From Purshia tridentata (lineage: Eukaryota; Streptophyta; Magnoliopsida; Rosales; Rosaceae), in the NCBI GenBank assembly GCA_003254885.1, contig QANT01005142.1, positions 1 to 44,884 on the forward strand: a stretch of DNA of 44,884 nucleotides, in the 5' to 3' direction. The position numbers and the translations under genes are program-made. Positions 11,060 through 22,739 of this stretch are shown here, in pieces. Numbering within the stretch: the first letter of the stretch is position 1; every line of letters begins with the position of its first letter. The notes under the pieces were generated by a model. The model had not been told where the DNA came from and made no database searches. It was given only the letters and a program-made list of their open reading frames with translations.

Positions 11060-11640
11060 AAAATTATAATAAGAGGCATGCGATAGGGGATAGTGGTATA
11101 AAAGGAAACTTCTAGAGGGGCCATCATGTAATTTTGGTTTCCTAAACTGTGCTTTTCCCATTGATTATTATTTTCGTATTTAAAAAAATAATAATAAATA
11201 GAAACGGCTTTACATCGTTTTGAATTTCAAAATTTATAAGTTTTCCCGCTTTTATTTGGTTCCTGATTTGTCACGTAATTAGTTTCCAACGGAATTATTA
11301 TTTGAAATATCATAAAATAAAAAATGAAAAACAAGCCAATCACGTTCATGCCATGTCGGAGTTGCGACGACGGATTTACTATTGTTGGTACACAGAGCAG
11401 AAGAGTTGCCACCGTCAGGAGTTGCATGGGACAGCACCGGTGGATCTTTCTGTTGTTGGTACATTATAAACAATAAGTTGATAAACATATTCATTGATCC
11501 TACCATTATTAATACGTTTGGGTTTTAGGGTTTTGCTTGACACAATTCCCACACAAGCAATGACCATCGAAGATGATAGATAAGAAAGCAGAGCCCACAA
11601 TTTACTTTTAACCACAAATGTGGTATTACTATTAGAGATT
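11060..11640. other. Intergenic stretch upstream of CKS1
   Basis: It contains the CKS1 promoter side and an unassigned, less AT-rich block at about 11335-11465 in which TGTTGGTACA occurs twice (around 11394 and 11453). No gene is recognised. Sequence from about 11650 to 12103 is best read as the 3' UTR of the PHD/GNAT gene. Confidence 0.4.
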
Positions 11641-12103
11641 GATGACCATTAAGCTAATAATATAGAATATTTTGAATCTGACATGTAAATAATGGCTTCG
11701 CCAACAAAGATACCAGTTAGAAAATCATCCCTTTGGAAGCCTTCTTTGCTAAAGGAGCTCAATCCAAGTTTGAAATTACAGAGACAACCAGACAATGGAA
11801 GAAAACATAGGCTACAAAAATGGAATCCCAGGCCCAGAAACAGAAGCAACAGTACCATAGTTTCAGGAAATAACAGTTGCAAAAATTTTGTATGCTTTCT
11901 TTACGAACCTACTTCCAGTTTGGTCTCTCAACTGAAATTCTCTCATTTCTATAAGCTATCCTAAAACAAAATCGGCCTGTGGGGTTGAGGTATATTTTCA
12001 GCTTTCCTGTACACCCAAGAGACAAAGGTTGTCCTGTACAAAATAGCGGCTTCTCCCTTTCAAAAAAGAATTTGTAGATGATCCACGTTTAATTACTCTC
12101 CTG

Positions 12104-15100
12104 TCAACCAATAATTCGGCACTTAGGGACTGGCTTCCGTAGCATGGATGTACCATGGAAGATCATCATCTGGGAACGTTCCCTGTACTTGAATATCTGC
12201 ATAAGAAAATACATAAATGAACAAACAATCTGGGCCAAAAAAAAAAAAACAAACCACTTGAATTAATAATTATGCCCTTAAAGAAACGTTCAAAAGTTCA
12301 CATACCTCATTCTGGGTTAACTTCTCGAAACCAAATTTATTTCTCCATATTGATTCTGCCTCATCAGCAGCTGGCAGCACAAGATTTCTCACATTTAGAA
12401 ATGCAAGAAGCCTCTCGATACATGAAAATAAGGTCTGGAAGTAACCCTACAGAACAATAACAGTTCAGGTAAGAAAAAAACCGTCACAACCAAAAATCCC
12501 ATCAATTTTTATTCACAAAAAAAAAAGCTGGCAATCATCCATGCAACAGTATTAAAATAACCTGTCCTTGGAAATCAGCACTTGTTGCCACTAAAGGAAG
12601 CTCCGCCACTTCGGAGCCAAAGATACGGAACATTCCGGCTGAAATGACCGATTGGCTGCATAATAAGCAATATATGTAAAAACCAAAAAGTTTACTTAAC
12701 AAGGTTATATAAAAACAATTATAGACTTTATCCTCACTTGAGGGTGATTATTGCACAGTACATCCCACCAAATTCTTGGGTTCCGATGGTCCCTCTGCAA
12801 AATTCGGTTTATATAATCAGTAAAAGGTGAAATTCAAATAGGCATTACAATTCGCAATAGTTAACACAATGAAAGCAACCAAAATAGTAATGGCTAAGTA
12901 TGACAAATGAAAAAGAGAATTTTGGCTCACCCATAAAGCATTTCCTTGATGAAGTCAAGGCGTGAGGCAGAATCAATTATTGGAGCAAAACGATCCTACA
13001 GCACAAAAATGAAATTGAAGTATAAGTACTTTGCATCAAATTATAACCCCTCAAAAAATAACAGAAAATCATCACAAAACTTCAGAGGCCCAATTATGCA
13101 CCATACGGACAAAGGACACATGAGCAGTTGAAATAACCAATTATAAGCGAAATATCACCAACATTTTCTATTTTTACAGGTGGAAATATATTGGCATTAA
13201 ACAGCCATTAAATTTGTAACATAACAAAAATTTAGTTTTTTTTTTTTCGCTATTTTAGACGTCTGCCTCACATTGTGAACACACCTGAGAACAAAAATAA
13301 TCCTATTGTAGGCCGTCCCTAACCTCCACTGTCACCAAAGGGACAATAAGCAACCACAGCAATATTTTTTGATCAAAATGGCCATGTATATTGCATATGT
13401 TAGTTAAAAAGAGCAGACTTGCAATTGAATAATGGATTAATGAAGATTATTAATTACTTGGATTAAAAAAATAGCATTATCATTGTTAATTAATTATATA
13501 AGCCCTAACGTTTTGTTAATTATATTTTGATAATTGTCAATTACTTAATTTATTAATATTGTTAGTTTATAGTTAAGTGTTGATAAAATTTTGAATGAGT
13601 AGTTGATTTAAGTGCTTATATGCATTGATTGGTAAGGTATTTATTATATTAATGAATGAATGAGTGATCATATGTGCATGATTAAGTATTTGAACCTCCC
13701 AGAAATCTGTGGTACTAAGTTGCTCGCACAATTCACCATACAAATATAAAGTGTGAACAATCGTATACATCATTATGAATGTAATTTGAAGATTTCAACA
13801 ACTACTAAGCAATTTCTGATTAATATTGTTGTCAGTGCGCACTATATTCAACCTAAATCTTATAAACCGACATTATACATTTATACCTATGGTGCATCAA
13901 ATTTTTTTAGGTCAATAATAAGTATTTGATTAAATAAACATTTCATGACTTTTCATCCAACATTTCTACATTTTTATTATAATTTTTGATATTTTGTTGA
14001 TATTTCCGAGTTTTTGGCCCCTATATACTTCCACTGGACACCAATATTTAATACCTTGCATGTGCGATCATCATTAACAGCACTAAATACAACAAATGAC
14101 AGCAATATGTTACCCATTCTTAGAAACAAAAATCAAATGATTTACTACTGCTCTAGCTTGGGTACTATTATAAAAATCACAGATATTCTTAACAGAGCAA
14201 CAAATAACTAGTTTACTCACATGGAAGATGGAAAGAGCCTTGGAAAGCAATTCCACACTTTCATCATCGGTAGAAGTTTTCCCATTAAGCACCCTCCACT
14301 TTATGTCAAGATTAGCCCCACTCTCCGCACCTTTATCATTTTGCTTCTTCCTTACAACATTCAGGAGAGAGTCTGGAAGCTTCTGCTCCCCATGAACTAC
14401 CAACTTCTGCAAAGCTGAATGAATCTTGACGCAATCTGGGCAACATAACCACTTCCCCTTTGGCAATTCCTGGAGAACAAATGTTTTTAACATTTACAAA
14501 ATATTATAAAGACAGCAAAAATACAGCGCATAACAAGGAAAATGCAGATAATATACTGTGCACAATAGAAACAGAAGAAGACTGGGGCACCTTCAAATCT
14601 TCTATTCCTTTATCCTTCAAACAGCCTACATGAAACTCGCTTTCACACTGGGAAGTGAGGAAACAATAAGCACATCATTTAGAACAATGGTTGTTCATAA
14701 ACCAATGGTTGATCATAAACCAAGTAGCAATGCAAAGCAGTTCAAAAAGTCAAGACTCTGTAAGTTCAGGAATTAGTTAGCAATCAAAATACCTGATCAC
14801 ACAAAATAACTGTGCCAGGACCAAAACCCTCCTGGTTGAATTCATGGCTTCTGCAGACATCAAAATCAAGAACATGTATCAATAAAAAAGTGCTGAACAT
14901 ATCATAATTGAAAAATAAGTTAATCTACTACCAACACATATGAAAAGCATTAACTGCTCAATGGCAGATATTAATATAGACAACTGGAAATACACCATAA
15001 TATAATTAAAGGGTGTTGCCAAAATATTTGTGTGATATGATAGCAAAAAATTATTTTGCTGGTTCATGACAACTAAAAGGAGCACAACCTGCATATTGCA

Positions 15101-18100
15101 CATCCACCAAATTTAGCCTCGAAAGATGTGACGATACGAATGCATCGGTTGGTTATTTGTTCTATAGGATCAATTCCTGCAACCCTTCCAGCTGCAACAG
15201 CATTGGCATTATGCTCCACATATTTCTCTCTATCGAACAAATTCTGGCATAATTTACAGTACCAAGTACCACCAGGGACACTTGGTAGAGAAACACACCC
15301 TGCAATTGGCCAAAAAAAAGACATGAAACCTGTACTTCATGCACAAGAGGTTACAAGTACACATACCATAAGAGCACTTCAAGGATATAAAGGGTACAAT
15401 CCCCTTCTCTCACTCTCTCTCTCTCTCTCGCTCTTCCTTTTCCATATGTTTATAACAACAGCACATATCTAAACTATTTTCTGGATAAATATTTATGTTG
15501 AAACACAATATACATGCATGCTTGTGCAGCACACAAGAACAGAATTATGAGTCTAAAATATCTAAGTTGCAATTTGATCTGCGTTATTTTGGTCATATGG
15601 CTAGATTTTGTGTATGCTTACATTATCAACTTCCCAATAAAAAAAACAATGCATCTCATTTTCATATTTAAAATAAGAGTATTTCTATTTGCACCAAAGT
15701 CCAGAATAATTCTATTTACACCCCTTTTTTATGCTCATCACACCCACAAAATGTCATAATACTCATCTTCACCCTATTTATCTGATTTTAAAAAAATTAA
15801 AATTACTAATTAAATTATAAGGCTCGCATTGCATAAGATCGTCAATAATATATATTTTTAAATAATAAGATTATAAATAGTATTAAATAAGAAAATGAGA
15901 TTTGTTTCCACTTCTCCTCCTCTCTGCTGCCCCTTTGCACTCTAACCCAAATTTTCATTGTTGCAAGCCATGGCACTGCCATGGAAACACCCAAGATCAG
16001 TCCTGTTTTTATACTTTTTTTTTTCTTAAGTTTAACAGAAATTAAAGAAAGAAAATAAGTTAGAACAAAATGGGACAGTTTGCAAATTTAATAGGGAGGG
16101 GGTGTGATGAGAAAAAAATAGGGTGCAAATCGAAGCAACCTACTACTCAAACACACCCCTAAATCTAATGCCCATTTGATCCTTCTTCAACTCTTTAAAA
16201 GCAAATATTAAAAAAGAATTTGAAAAAGAAACTTGCCCTCCCCCTATCTCTTCCCCCGCTGGCCAGTTCCTTTCTTTTTTATTTCTTTAGTGAGGGGGTA
16301 TTTTGAGCAGTTTTATGGATACAAATAGAAGTTGCGATGGTATAATTACTTATAACATGTACTATATAAGAATTCCACATGGTATATGAGAAATATGTAC
16401 TGATACAACAAAATAAACTGAGAAAATCACCTGGATGAAAGGCCCTTGGGCAATTATCGCAGCACATGAGATCTCCCCCATCTAGGCACACAGTGCATAG
16501 GTCATCATTCTCCTTGGTAGATGACTTCTGATTTCTTGAAAGAGATAATGCCAATTCATGGAGAGATACCCCATTAGATGTGTAAATGTGTAGGTAACTG
16601 CCGACAAAAGTCACCAATAATTTAGAACAAAAAAAAACAGATAAAGAACATACTAATGTAAATTTTCAACAACTTTCCACCCAAAAATCAGGTCGTGTGG
16701 GCCATGAAGGTCTTGCAAATTCAATCATGTCATGGAACAGAGCATAATGAGTCTGACTCACTACAAGACTATGAACTTAGACCCAACAACCAAATAATGT
16801 AACAAAGAACTCACGGCTTGCGACGCGATGCCCAACCAGCATGAGCTTCAAACTGCGAGGCGCTGACCTGCTCATTAGATGTAAGAGAATCATACTTCTG
16901 CCAATTATACCATCAATGATATCAAATTCAATAGAAAGTAAAACTACCTCCTCATTGCAGCAACTACAAATGATGCCAGGCCCCTTTTTATATCCGACCA
17001 ACAATTTCTGCGAATGAAATATGATTACTCAGAAAACTAAATCCTACTTCAATTAGGCAAAAGAAAAACTTCGCGAATTTAGATTGCAACCTCTCCACGA
17101 GCATAATAAGCTACTTCAGTTCCATCCGGCAAAACATCTTCCTTAAAAACCAACTTGTGCAATCGAATATCCCTTTCAAAAAAATGTCAGACAACAAGAA
17201 TTAAGTACTCTGACTAGGATGAAAATGAAACGGCAAGTGCCTCAATTGTAAACACCCGAACATAAATAAGTAAACATGAGACTGATGCAAAAGACATGCG
17301 AGAGAGAGAGGGGATGGATACTTTCTGGTTACTCTTCCCTGACTCCTATTTTCTGACGAGCTACACTTGGGCACGGTATCTGAACACTTTGACAAGCTAC
17401 CTGAACACTTTGATGAGCTATCTGAACACTTCGACGAGCTATCTGGACACTTCGACAAGCTATCTGAACACTTTGATGAGCTATAGAAACACTTTGAAAC
17501 TGTAACCGGCTTTGGTAATCTGAAATATTTTAAAACAGACACAGCCTAAATTGGAAATCGGAACATATAAATAAATAGATTATTTAAAACATTCTTTTGT
17601 ACTAATATCTCACAGAAGAATAAAAACCCTGAATTACATATCATGCACCCTGATAGACACGTAAATATCAGTAAATATGCACAACTGAAATTTTTGCTAG
17701 ATTCACACCTGCATAGGTATAAGCTACTAAGACATGAAAACTGTTCACAACAAATACTTCGTAAACAACACAACTATGCAATCAAATGTGAAGAAAATAA
17801 CAATTAATGTCAAGAAGTCACTATTCTAACCACATATGCCCCTATTCTTAGCAAGGCTCCCATGGGTTTTCTATCAAATGATATTGGGGGAGGAGAAATT
17901 CAAATTCAGGACATCTAATGTAGGGTGTAACTCTTAACTGCTAGAGCTACAGGCCATACAAGCCCCCACAAAAGGCTCCCATTTGTTATTCAGAAACTTA
18001 ATAAATTTAAAAACCAAAAGATATTGGAATATTTGAAGATAATCATCATAAAATGAAACTTTCTCCGTCAAAATTACATTAAAGTTAAACCCACCCCACA

Positions 18101-20000
18101 GTGACAGATTTTTCAAATAAACCAATAACATATAACCAAAAAATCAGGGAAAAGAAAGCTTACTCATCACTTCTGTTAGTAGCTACGGCAGGCCTGGATT
18201 GGGATTCTTTTAACTCCATACATGAACTACAGAGTAGCATTGCTGGCTGAGTACCATCTTCACGAATAGATTCTACATTTTATTATGTAACAATAAAGTT
18301 ATGTTATATGCAAAATACTCATTAATAGATATTATAACTTTTTAAGTGGACATAAAAAGCAACCTTTGCAATTGAGACAGATGGTACATTTCTTTATAGA
18401 TGAGCACCCAACAGCAAGTCGGACCTCTTCTTCCAAAGTTCCCACTGGAGAATTTTGGCATGCGATCATGACATCCCGAAGAGTCTTCCCATTCTCAAGG
18501 TATATATATTCCGGTGGACGTTTATTTGCACTACCCGCATGCAGCTCAAATACAGTAGGTGTAACAACCTATGAAATTCGATAAATTAATCTATCAACTC
18601 TTCAAAGGCGAGAGACAAAATAAAACTTAAAAAGTAAAAAATAAAATAGCTTTACAAAACACGCACTTCAGTTCCTTTGCAAGAATTACAGTGACATGTT
18701 ATAGCAGAGCCTGTAATCACTCCCCTAAGCCCTGTTTCTCCAGCTCCTCTTACCTAACAACAAGAAGTAAAAATACAATAATAAGCCATAACCAACCCAA
18801 AACCATATATCAATAATAATACACACATACAATGAAGAAACAGCACCAACAATCTAAAGAGACAGAACCTACCTTTGTTCCCCTAAGGTACCTCACGGGC
18901 TGCCCCTCGAGAATGCCAGTATCAAGAAGTTCTTTCAGTTTAGTGAACTTCCTCGCAGTATTTGGCATTTTCACCTCATGTTTCATTGAAGTAGATGGAT
19001 TTTTCTGCGTATCGAAATGAAACTCTTGCGATTCACTTTTCACCGGTGAAATCTTCATTTGCTCCACCTTCGGCTTCAATGCTGACCGAGTAAACCGCCT
19101 TAGAGGCTTCTCAATCAGCTGACATTCCACCTTATCACCAGTCTCAACTGCATTGGTCATTCGGTCCTCAACCAAGGGCTTTTCGGGTTCACTATTCTTC
19201 AATTTGACCTCCTTGGGCTCATATTTATTCACCAAATCACCACAACCGGTCTTGGGCTCGTCATCCATAGCCATATCCGAATTCAACTCTTGGCGTTCAC
19301 TTTTCACCAGTAAATTCTTCATTTGCTCTGCCTTCTGCATATCCGAGTTAAATTCTCGGGGTTCACTTTTCACCAGTGGATATTCCATTTGCTCTACCTT
19401 CGGCTTCAATGCCGACCTAGTAAACTGCCTCACCGGCTTCTCAATCACCTCACCTTCCACCTTATCACCGTTCTCAACTGAAACACCCATTTCTTCGTCA
19501 ACCAAAGGCTTTTCGGGTTCACTCTTCTTCAACAGTTCCTCCTTGGGCTCGCCATCGATTGCCATCTCCATCTCCACCACACCATTCTTCAACTCGTCTT
19601 CGCCGACCCTCTGGGTCAGCATTACAGACTCAGCTACATGGCTTTTCGGCTCGTCATCGCTCATAAAATCCACCACATCACTCTTGGCATCCTCTTCACT
19701 AATAGACTCGCCCAAATCCCCCACAACCTTCACATTATCGCCCTCACCCACCTCGCCACTCGTCAATTTCTCGCCAACACCCGCCGGCTTCTCGTCCCCA
19801 TCGTACTTGGTCACGCTCTTCAACCTCTTACCATTGTGATTCTCGGAGCTCCCATTATTTCGGGCCTTACTGCCCCGAGTCCGGCCCAAAGAGCCAGAGA
19901 TCTCAGCCTGAGCCTTCAACGCAAACGCGAATTCGCGCTTCAGGCCCGTCCGCACCCGAGACATCACCACAAACTCCTCCGAATCCGTACCGTTCGCCAT
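12104..20000 (-). CDS. PHD-finger/GNAT chromatin regulator (IDM1-like family), 18 exons
   Basis: Coding exons: 18873-20000, 18667-18753, 18364-18568, 18164-18272, 17322-17519, 17091-17172, 16948-17007, 16815-16867, 16431-16597, 15089-15299, 14793-14850, 14591-14647, 14221-14469, 12931-12995, 12738-12794, 12562-12655, 12306-12446, 12104-12196. They total 3114 bases, 1037 residues, all in phase. Residues 1-376 are acidic and disordered. Next come a Jas/TPL-binding-like segment ([13 protein letters not shown]) and a second one ([12 protein letters not shown]). PHD finger 1 is at about 674-714 ([16 protein letters not shown]...CKLC) and PHD-like zinc module 2 at about 763-818. A GNAT acetyltransferase fold at about 889-1005 has the QGQG acetyl-CoA loop, then a conserved end [12 protein letters not shown]. 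This is the plant family of At5g36740/At2g36720/IDM1: nuclear histone-reading acetyltransferase-like proteins. Whether this one acetylates histones is unproven. Confidence 0.95.
15711..16130. mobile_element. MITE-like insertion in intron 9 of the PHD/GNAT gene
   Basis: The left edge (CTATTTACACCCCTTTTTTA then CTCATCACACCCAC, about 15711-15749) is imperfectly inverted at the right edge (GGGGGTGTGATGAGAAAAA then ATAGGGTGCAAAT, about 16096-16130). The interior of about 340 bases has no transposase. It sits in the 1.1-kb intron between exons 9 and 10 of the host gene. Ends and target-site duplication are not clean. Confidence 0.5.
17351..17497 (-). repeat. 21-bp coding minisatellite, seven SKCSDSS-like heptads
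   Basis: Exon 5 of the PHD/GNAT gene contains seven 21-base units that encode residues 518-566: [49 protein letters not shown]. The cysteine recurs every seven residues. All units stay in frame. The array lies between the two Jas-like segments, in a linker. Confidence 0.93.
17890..17965 (-). mobile_element. tRNA-derived SINE-like fragment in intron 4 of the PHD/GNAT gene
   Basis: On the minus strand, GGCCTGTAGCTCTAGCAGTT, then AAGAGTTACACCC, resembles the D-arm/A-box part of a tRNA (TAGCTCAGTTGGTAAGAG). CCTGAATTTGAATTTC lies about 30-35 bases on, where the B box (GGTTCRAATCC) is expected. It is too degraded to be a tRNA gene and is most simply a SINE head. Confidence 0.5.
19011..19529 (-). 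repeat. Internal 63-residue duplication in PHD/GNAT exon 1
   Basis: Residues 158-220 (19341-19529) and 268-330 (19011-19199) align without gaps at an offset of exactly 110 residues. They share [30 protein letters not shown] and PVKSE or LVKSE cores. A third partial copy of the VEQM...LVKSE...NSDM part lies at about 223-243. These are charged, disordered repeats around a basic FTRSALKPK core. Confidence 0.9.
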
Positions 20001-21700
20001 GCACCCCCCTCAAAATAGATTCAAAACCCTAGAATTTCCCCAATCCCTGGTTCAGATTTGGCAAATCTAAACCGAGACTGCTCCTTCAATTCTTATGTGC
20101 CTGGGGTTGGTGTTGTGGTTGGTGTGAATGCGTAAGAATTAAAATAGGGAAGGTCAGGTTCGTTTGAATCAAAATTGGGCTTTTGTGCCAGAGGAAAAAT
20201 TAGGGTTTCACATAAAGAGAGAGAGACAGAGAGCGACAGAGAGGGACAGAGAGAGATTTGTACAAGCGTTTAGGGAGGTAATAGGGAAGGTCAAGTCCGT
20301 TTGAACAATAGCAGACGACCACCACAACCAGGTATGAAAAAAGAGGGAGGAAACAAACAGTACACCTGTAATTTTCTTCAATGACGAAACTACCCCTGGC
20401 GCCACGCTATCCTGTTTTTAATGGGATTTTTTGTATACGGTCCTCTGAGTTTTATTTATTTTCATTTGCAACGCATCTAGCAATTTATTTTGCATTTTTT
20501 TGAGAAAATTCTATATAATTTCGTTTTTGGTCCGAACCCAAAATATATATATATTAGGATTTTTTTATTGTTTTATAAACAAGGATTTATGAGTGCATCT
20601 CATTTATAATTTAGAAATTACTATTAAAGAAAACAATTTGATTAATAAAATAATTTGATTCTTTCGAAATGTTCGTTGTATTTTGTGTTTTTCTACATCC
20701 AATGGATTTGACAATTTTGATCTTTTTAAAAAAAAGAGGTTTCCAAATAAACAAAATTTGCTATTTTTTTTGTGTGTTTTTTTTTCTTCCGTCCAATGGA
20801 GCCAAAGCTCAACAATCAAGCAAGTACTACACCAAAATAGATATGGCTGTAGCCACATTCATAGTATTGGCAGATAGATTTCCTTTCTCGTCCAATTATA
20901 TCAAACTAGTCTTTTGTCATGTATGCGTGTCAATGATTTTTCTAAATATTAAAATTAAAACTTTTAATAATTTATTTGTCATAAAATAAAAGTGGTGAGG
21001 AAATAAATTGCTAAAATAATGGTGTAATTTTGTATTTCTTTTTATTTTATAATTACAATTATTTTATTTTACCCATCTTCCTTTATATACACTAGCCTCT
21101 ACGCACTAAATTACATGATTGACATATATGTTTACTACTTGGCCCAAAAAAAGATAGATATTTTTACTAAAGAAAATAGATATAACATCTTAACGTAACT
21201 TAGAAACGTTCACCTTATCCATGATTTTATCTGGTAAATTATGAATTTTCTTGAAATGTGTCTTGTTTGAAACTTTGAATAAGCAGGGTCTGGATTTAGA
21301 GTCATCTTTTTGTGGGCTTAACATTATTTTTGTGGCCTTAAAAAGCATTTTTGTGGGCTTCAAATCAATTTTTTGGGGTTGAAATTGCATTTTAGGCCTA
21401 AAATTGAGTCCATAATCATTTGTATTGGTAGGCCCAATATCTACTTCAACCGCCCAATGTCCGACCAAGAACAAAGAGCGGTAACCGATGGCCGACGGTC
21501 CGGTATTGGCTCCGAAAACTCTCATTTCGTTCACTGTTGAATAGTACTCGGAGTAGGTAGTTCGGTTCGGTTACCTCCGCACCTATTTTTAGCAATGTGT
21601 TATCTTCTTTACAAGTGAATAAGATACCTATGTAGAGGAAAGTTTGAAACCCACAGGAAATATATGCTTTCTATAGCTTTTTTTTAAAGAAAGATAATGA
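20001..21700. other. PHD/GNAT promoter side and intergenic region
   Basis: A GA-rich leader or promoter tract (about 20214-20264) lies upstream of the PHD/GNAT start codon. Beyond it is AT-rich intergenic DNA. At about 21300-21410 a short degenerate repeat built on ATTTTTGTGGGCTT and TTTTTGTGGCCTT occurs about four times. It explains the open frame on the minus strand at 21190-21534. I see no gene. Confidence 0.5.
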
Positions 21701-21709
21701 AATGTATGG

Positions 21710-22640
21710 AAGCTTTTTTATTTATTTGGTCGAAGTATTGAAGCGTTATATGTGAAAGAGTTGTAGACGTGGGCTATTCCACCTGAGGAGCTGTTTATAT
21801 TGAATAGAAGGTTGCTTAAAGGGTGGGTTCTCAGTAGGATCGAGTCACTCCCATGACGATACAGTAAGATTGGGATAAATATTGCATAACAATGACAACA
21901 ATCTACCATCAAATTTCATATTGCTTTGAAAATTAAACTACAGCTACAGCATTTGTCAAACTTCATGTAAATCAAGGTTGCAACCTGCCAGCTTCCAAAT
22001 TCATTCGATCTAATACATTAGTTTATGAAAATTAAAAATACCCAAATACTGAAGCTAAACTATGATATATTAACTATACTGATTATACCTTGGGATCCAA
22101 CATACCAGTGATTATTTCATACACAAAAGTGAAAGGAAAACAAAGAATAAACTCATCTCCCCTGTGCCAGCACTTTTATACACTTCAAAAACCACATGGT
22201 ATGCCGAGAAATCCCCAGTTGGTGAAATGCCAAAGGATTGAAATTGCCCTGTGGGGGAGAACCAGATTCTTTTGAGAGAGAGAGACAGAGAGTGAGTGTG
22301 TGCTTTAAAAACAAGACCAAAATTGCACTCATTTCCACTTCTTCCATTAAAGAAAATCAACACCCTCCTCCACCAGCCACCACACCCACCAACCCACTAA
22401 CCATGGATAAGATGGTACGGAAAATCCTTCCTCACAACTAACGTACACAACCAGTCTCTCACAAAAATTTCTCAAGCGCGTGTTAGTTACGTGACTACTT
22501 ATTGTGAAAGACTAGTTGTATACAACTATTGTACGAAAGAATTTCTTACCATTGATGGGTGTGGCACTAGTGATTCTAACTAACCCTAAGAGATTTGAGT
22601 ACCACAAAATTGAAGTATTGAATTCATAGTATGAATGAAT
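21710..22640 (-). ncRNA. IPS1: IPS1/At4-type phosphate-starvation RNA, miR399 target mimic
   Basis: The minus strand carries a 24-base site (22228-22251) with the layout of the miR399 decoy in IPS1/At4 RNAs: CAGGGCAA, six bases TTTCAA, then TCCTTTGGCA. Mature miR399 as I recall it pairs with the outer 8 and 10 bases and leaves three extra bases in the target opposite the cleavage point, which blocks slicing. Upstream on the same strand are a TATA box (22669-22676) and a P1BS motif (22730-22737), the site bound by PHR1-type phosphate-starvation factors. Only short, unconserved-looking frames occur in the transcript, as in known members. The 5' end (about 22640) is inferred from the TATA box. 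The 3' end is a guess from AATAAA-like sequence near 21714-21726. In phosphate starvation such RNAs spare PHO2 targets from miR399. Confidence 0.85.
22228..22251 (-). promoter_or_regulatory. miR399 target-mimic site with 3-nt central bulge
   Basis: Read on the minus strand: CAGGGCAA + TTTCAA + TCCTTTGGCA. The perfect seed-side block of 10 pairs with miR399 positions 1-10 and the 8-base block with its 3' end. Six bases face three in the miRNA, giving the three-base bulge that defines the decoy rather than a cleaved target. Confidence 0.88.
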
Positions 22641-22668
22641 TGGCGTGGTTGTGCAAGGAGAGAATGCT

Positions 22669-22676
22669 CTTTTATA
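22669..22676 (-). promoter_or_regulatory. TATA box of the miR399-mimic RNA
   Basis: TATAAAAG on the minus strand, in the context GCATATAAAAGAGC. It places transcription start about 30 bases on, near 22640, and roughly 400 bases before the mimic site. Confidence 0.7.
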
Positions 22677-22729
22677 TGCATAGTGAGGGGTTAAGAATAT
22701 GGGTTGCTTCCGAAGAAGCATCTTCCAAG

Positions 22730-22737
22730 GGATATGC
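22730..22737. promoter_or_regulatory. P1BS phosphate-starvation element (GNATATNC)
   Basis: GGATATGC matches the palindromic PHR1 binding site GNATATNC. It lies about 54 bases upstream of the TATA box of the mimic RNA. A single 8-mer of this kind occurs by chance every few kilobases, so position rather than sequence alone makes it convincing. Confidence 0.7.
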
Positions 22738-22739
22738 GG

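Noticed and set aside
11692..11964. 90-codon plus-strand frame between CKS1 and the PHD/GNAT gene
   Set aside because: It lies in the probable 3' UTR of the PHD/GNAT gene, is basic and low in complexity, and matches no family I know.
17351..17497. Regular 21-bp repeats considered as a CRISPR-like array
   Set aside because: Contiguous units without spacers, inside a coding exon and in frame, in a plant genome: a coding minisatellite.
17890..17965. Functional tRNA gene in an intron
   Set aside because: The D-arm part is tRNA-like but the B box is degraded and no cloverleaf closes.
19153..19839. 228-codon open frame opposite PHD/GNAT exon 1
   Set aside because: It is antisense to a well-supported coding exon, serine/threonine/proline-rich by composition only, and resembles no protein family.
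21190..21534. 114-codon minus-strand frame
   Set aside because: Produced by a degenerate short repeat (GTGGGCTT-type units); no recognised domain.
22112..22363. Minus-strand 83-codon frame over the miR399-mimic site
   Set aside because: IPS1-type RNAs carry short unconserved frames; the conserved feature is the decoy site, so I treat the locus as non-coding.
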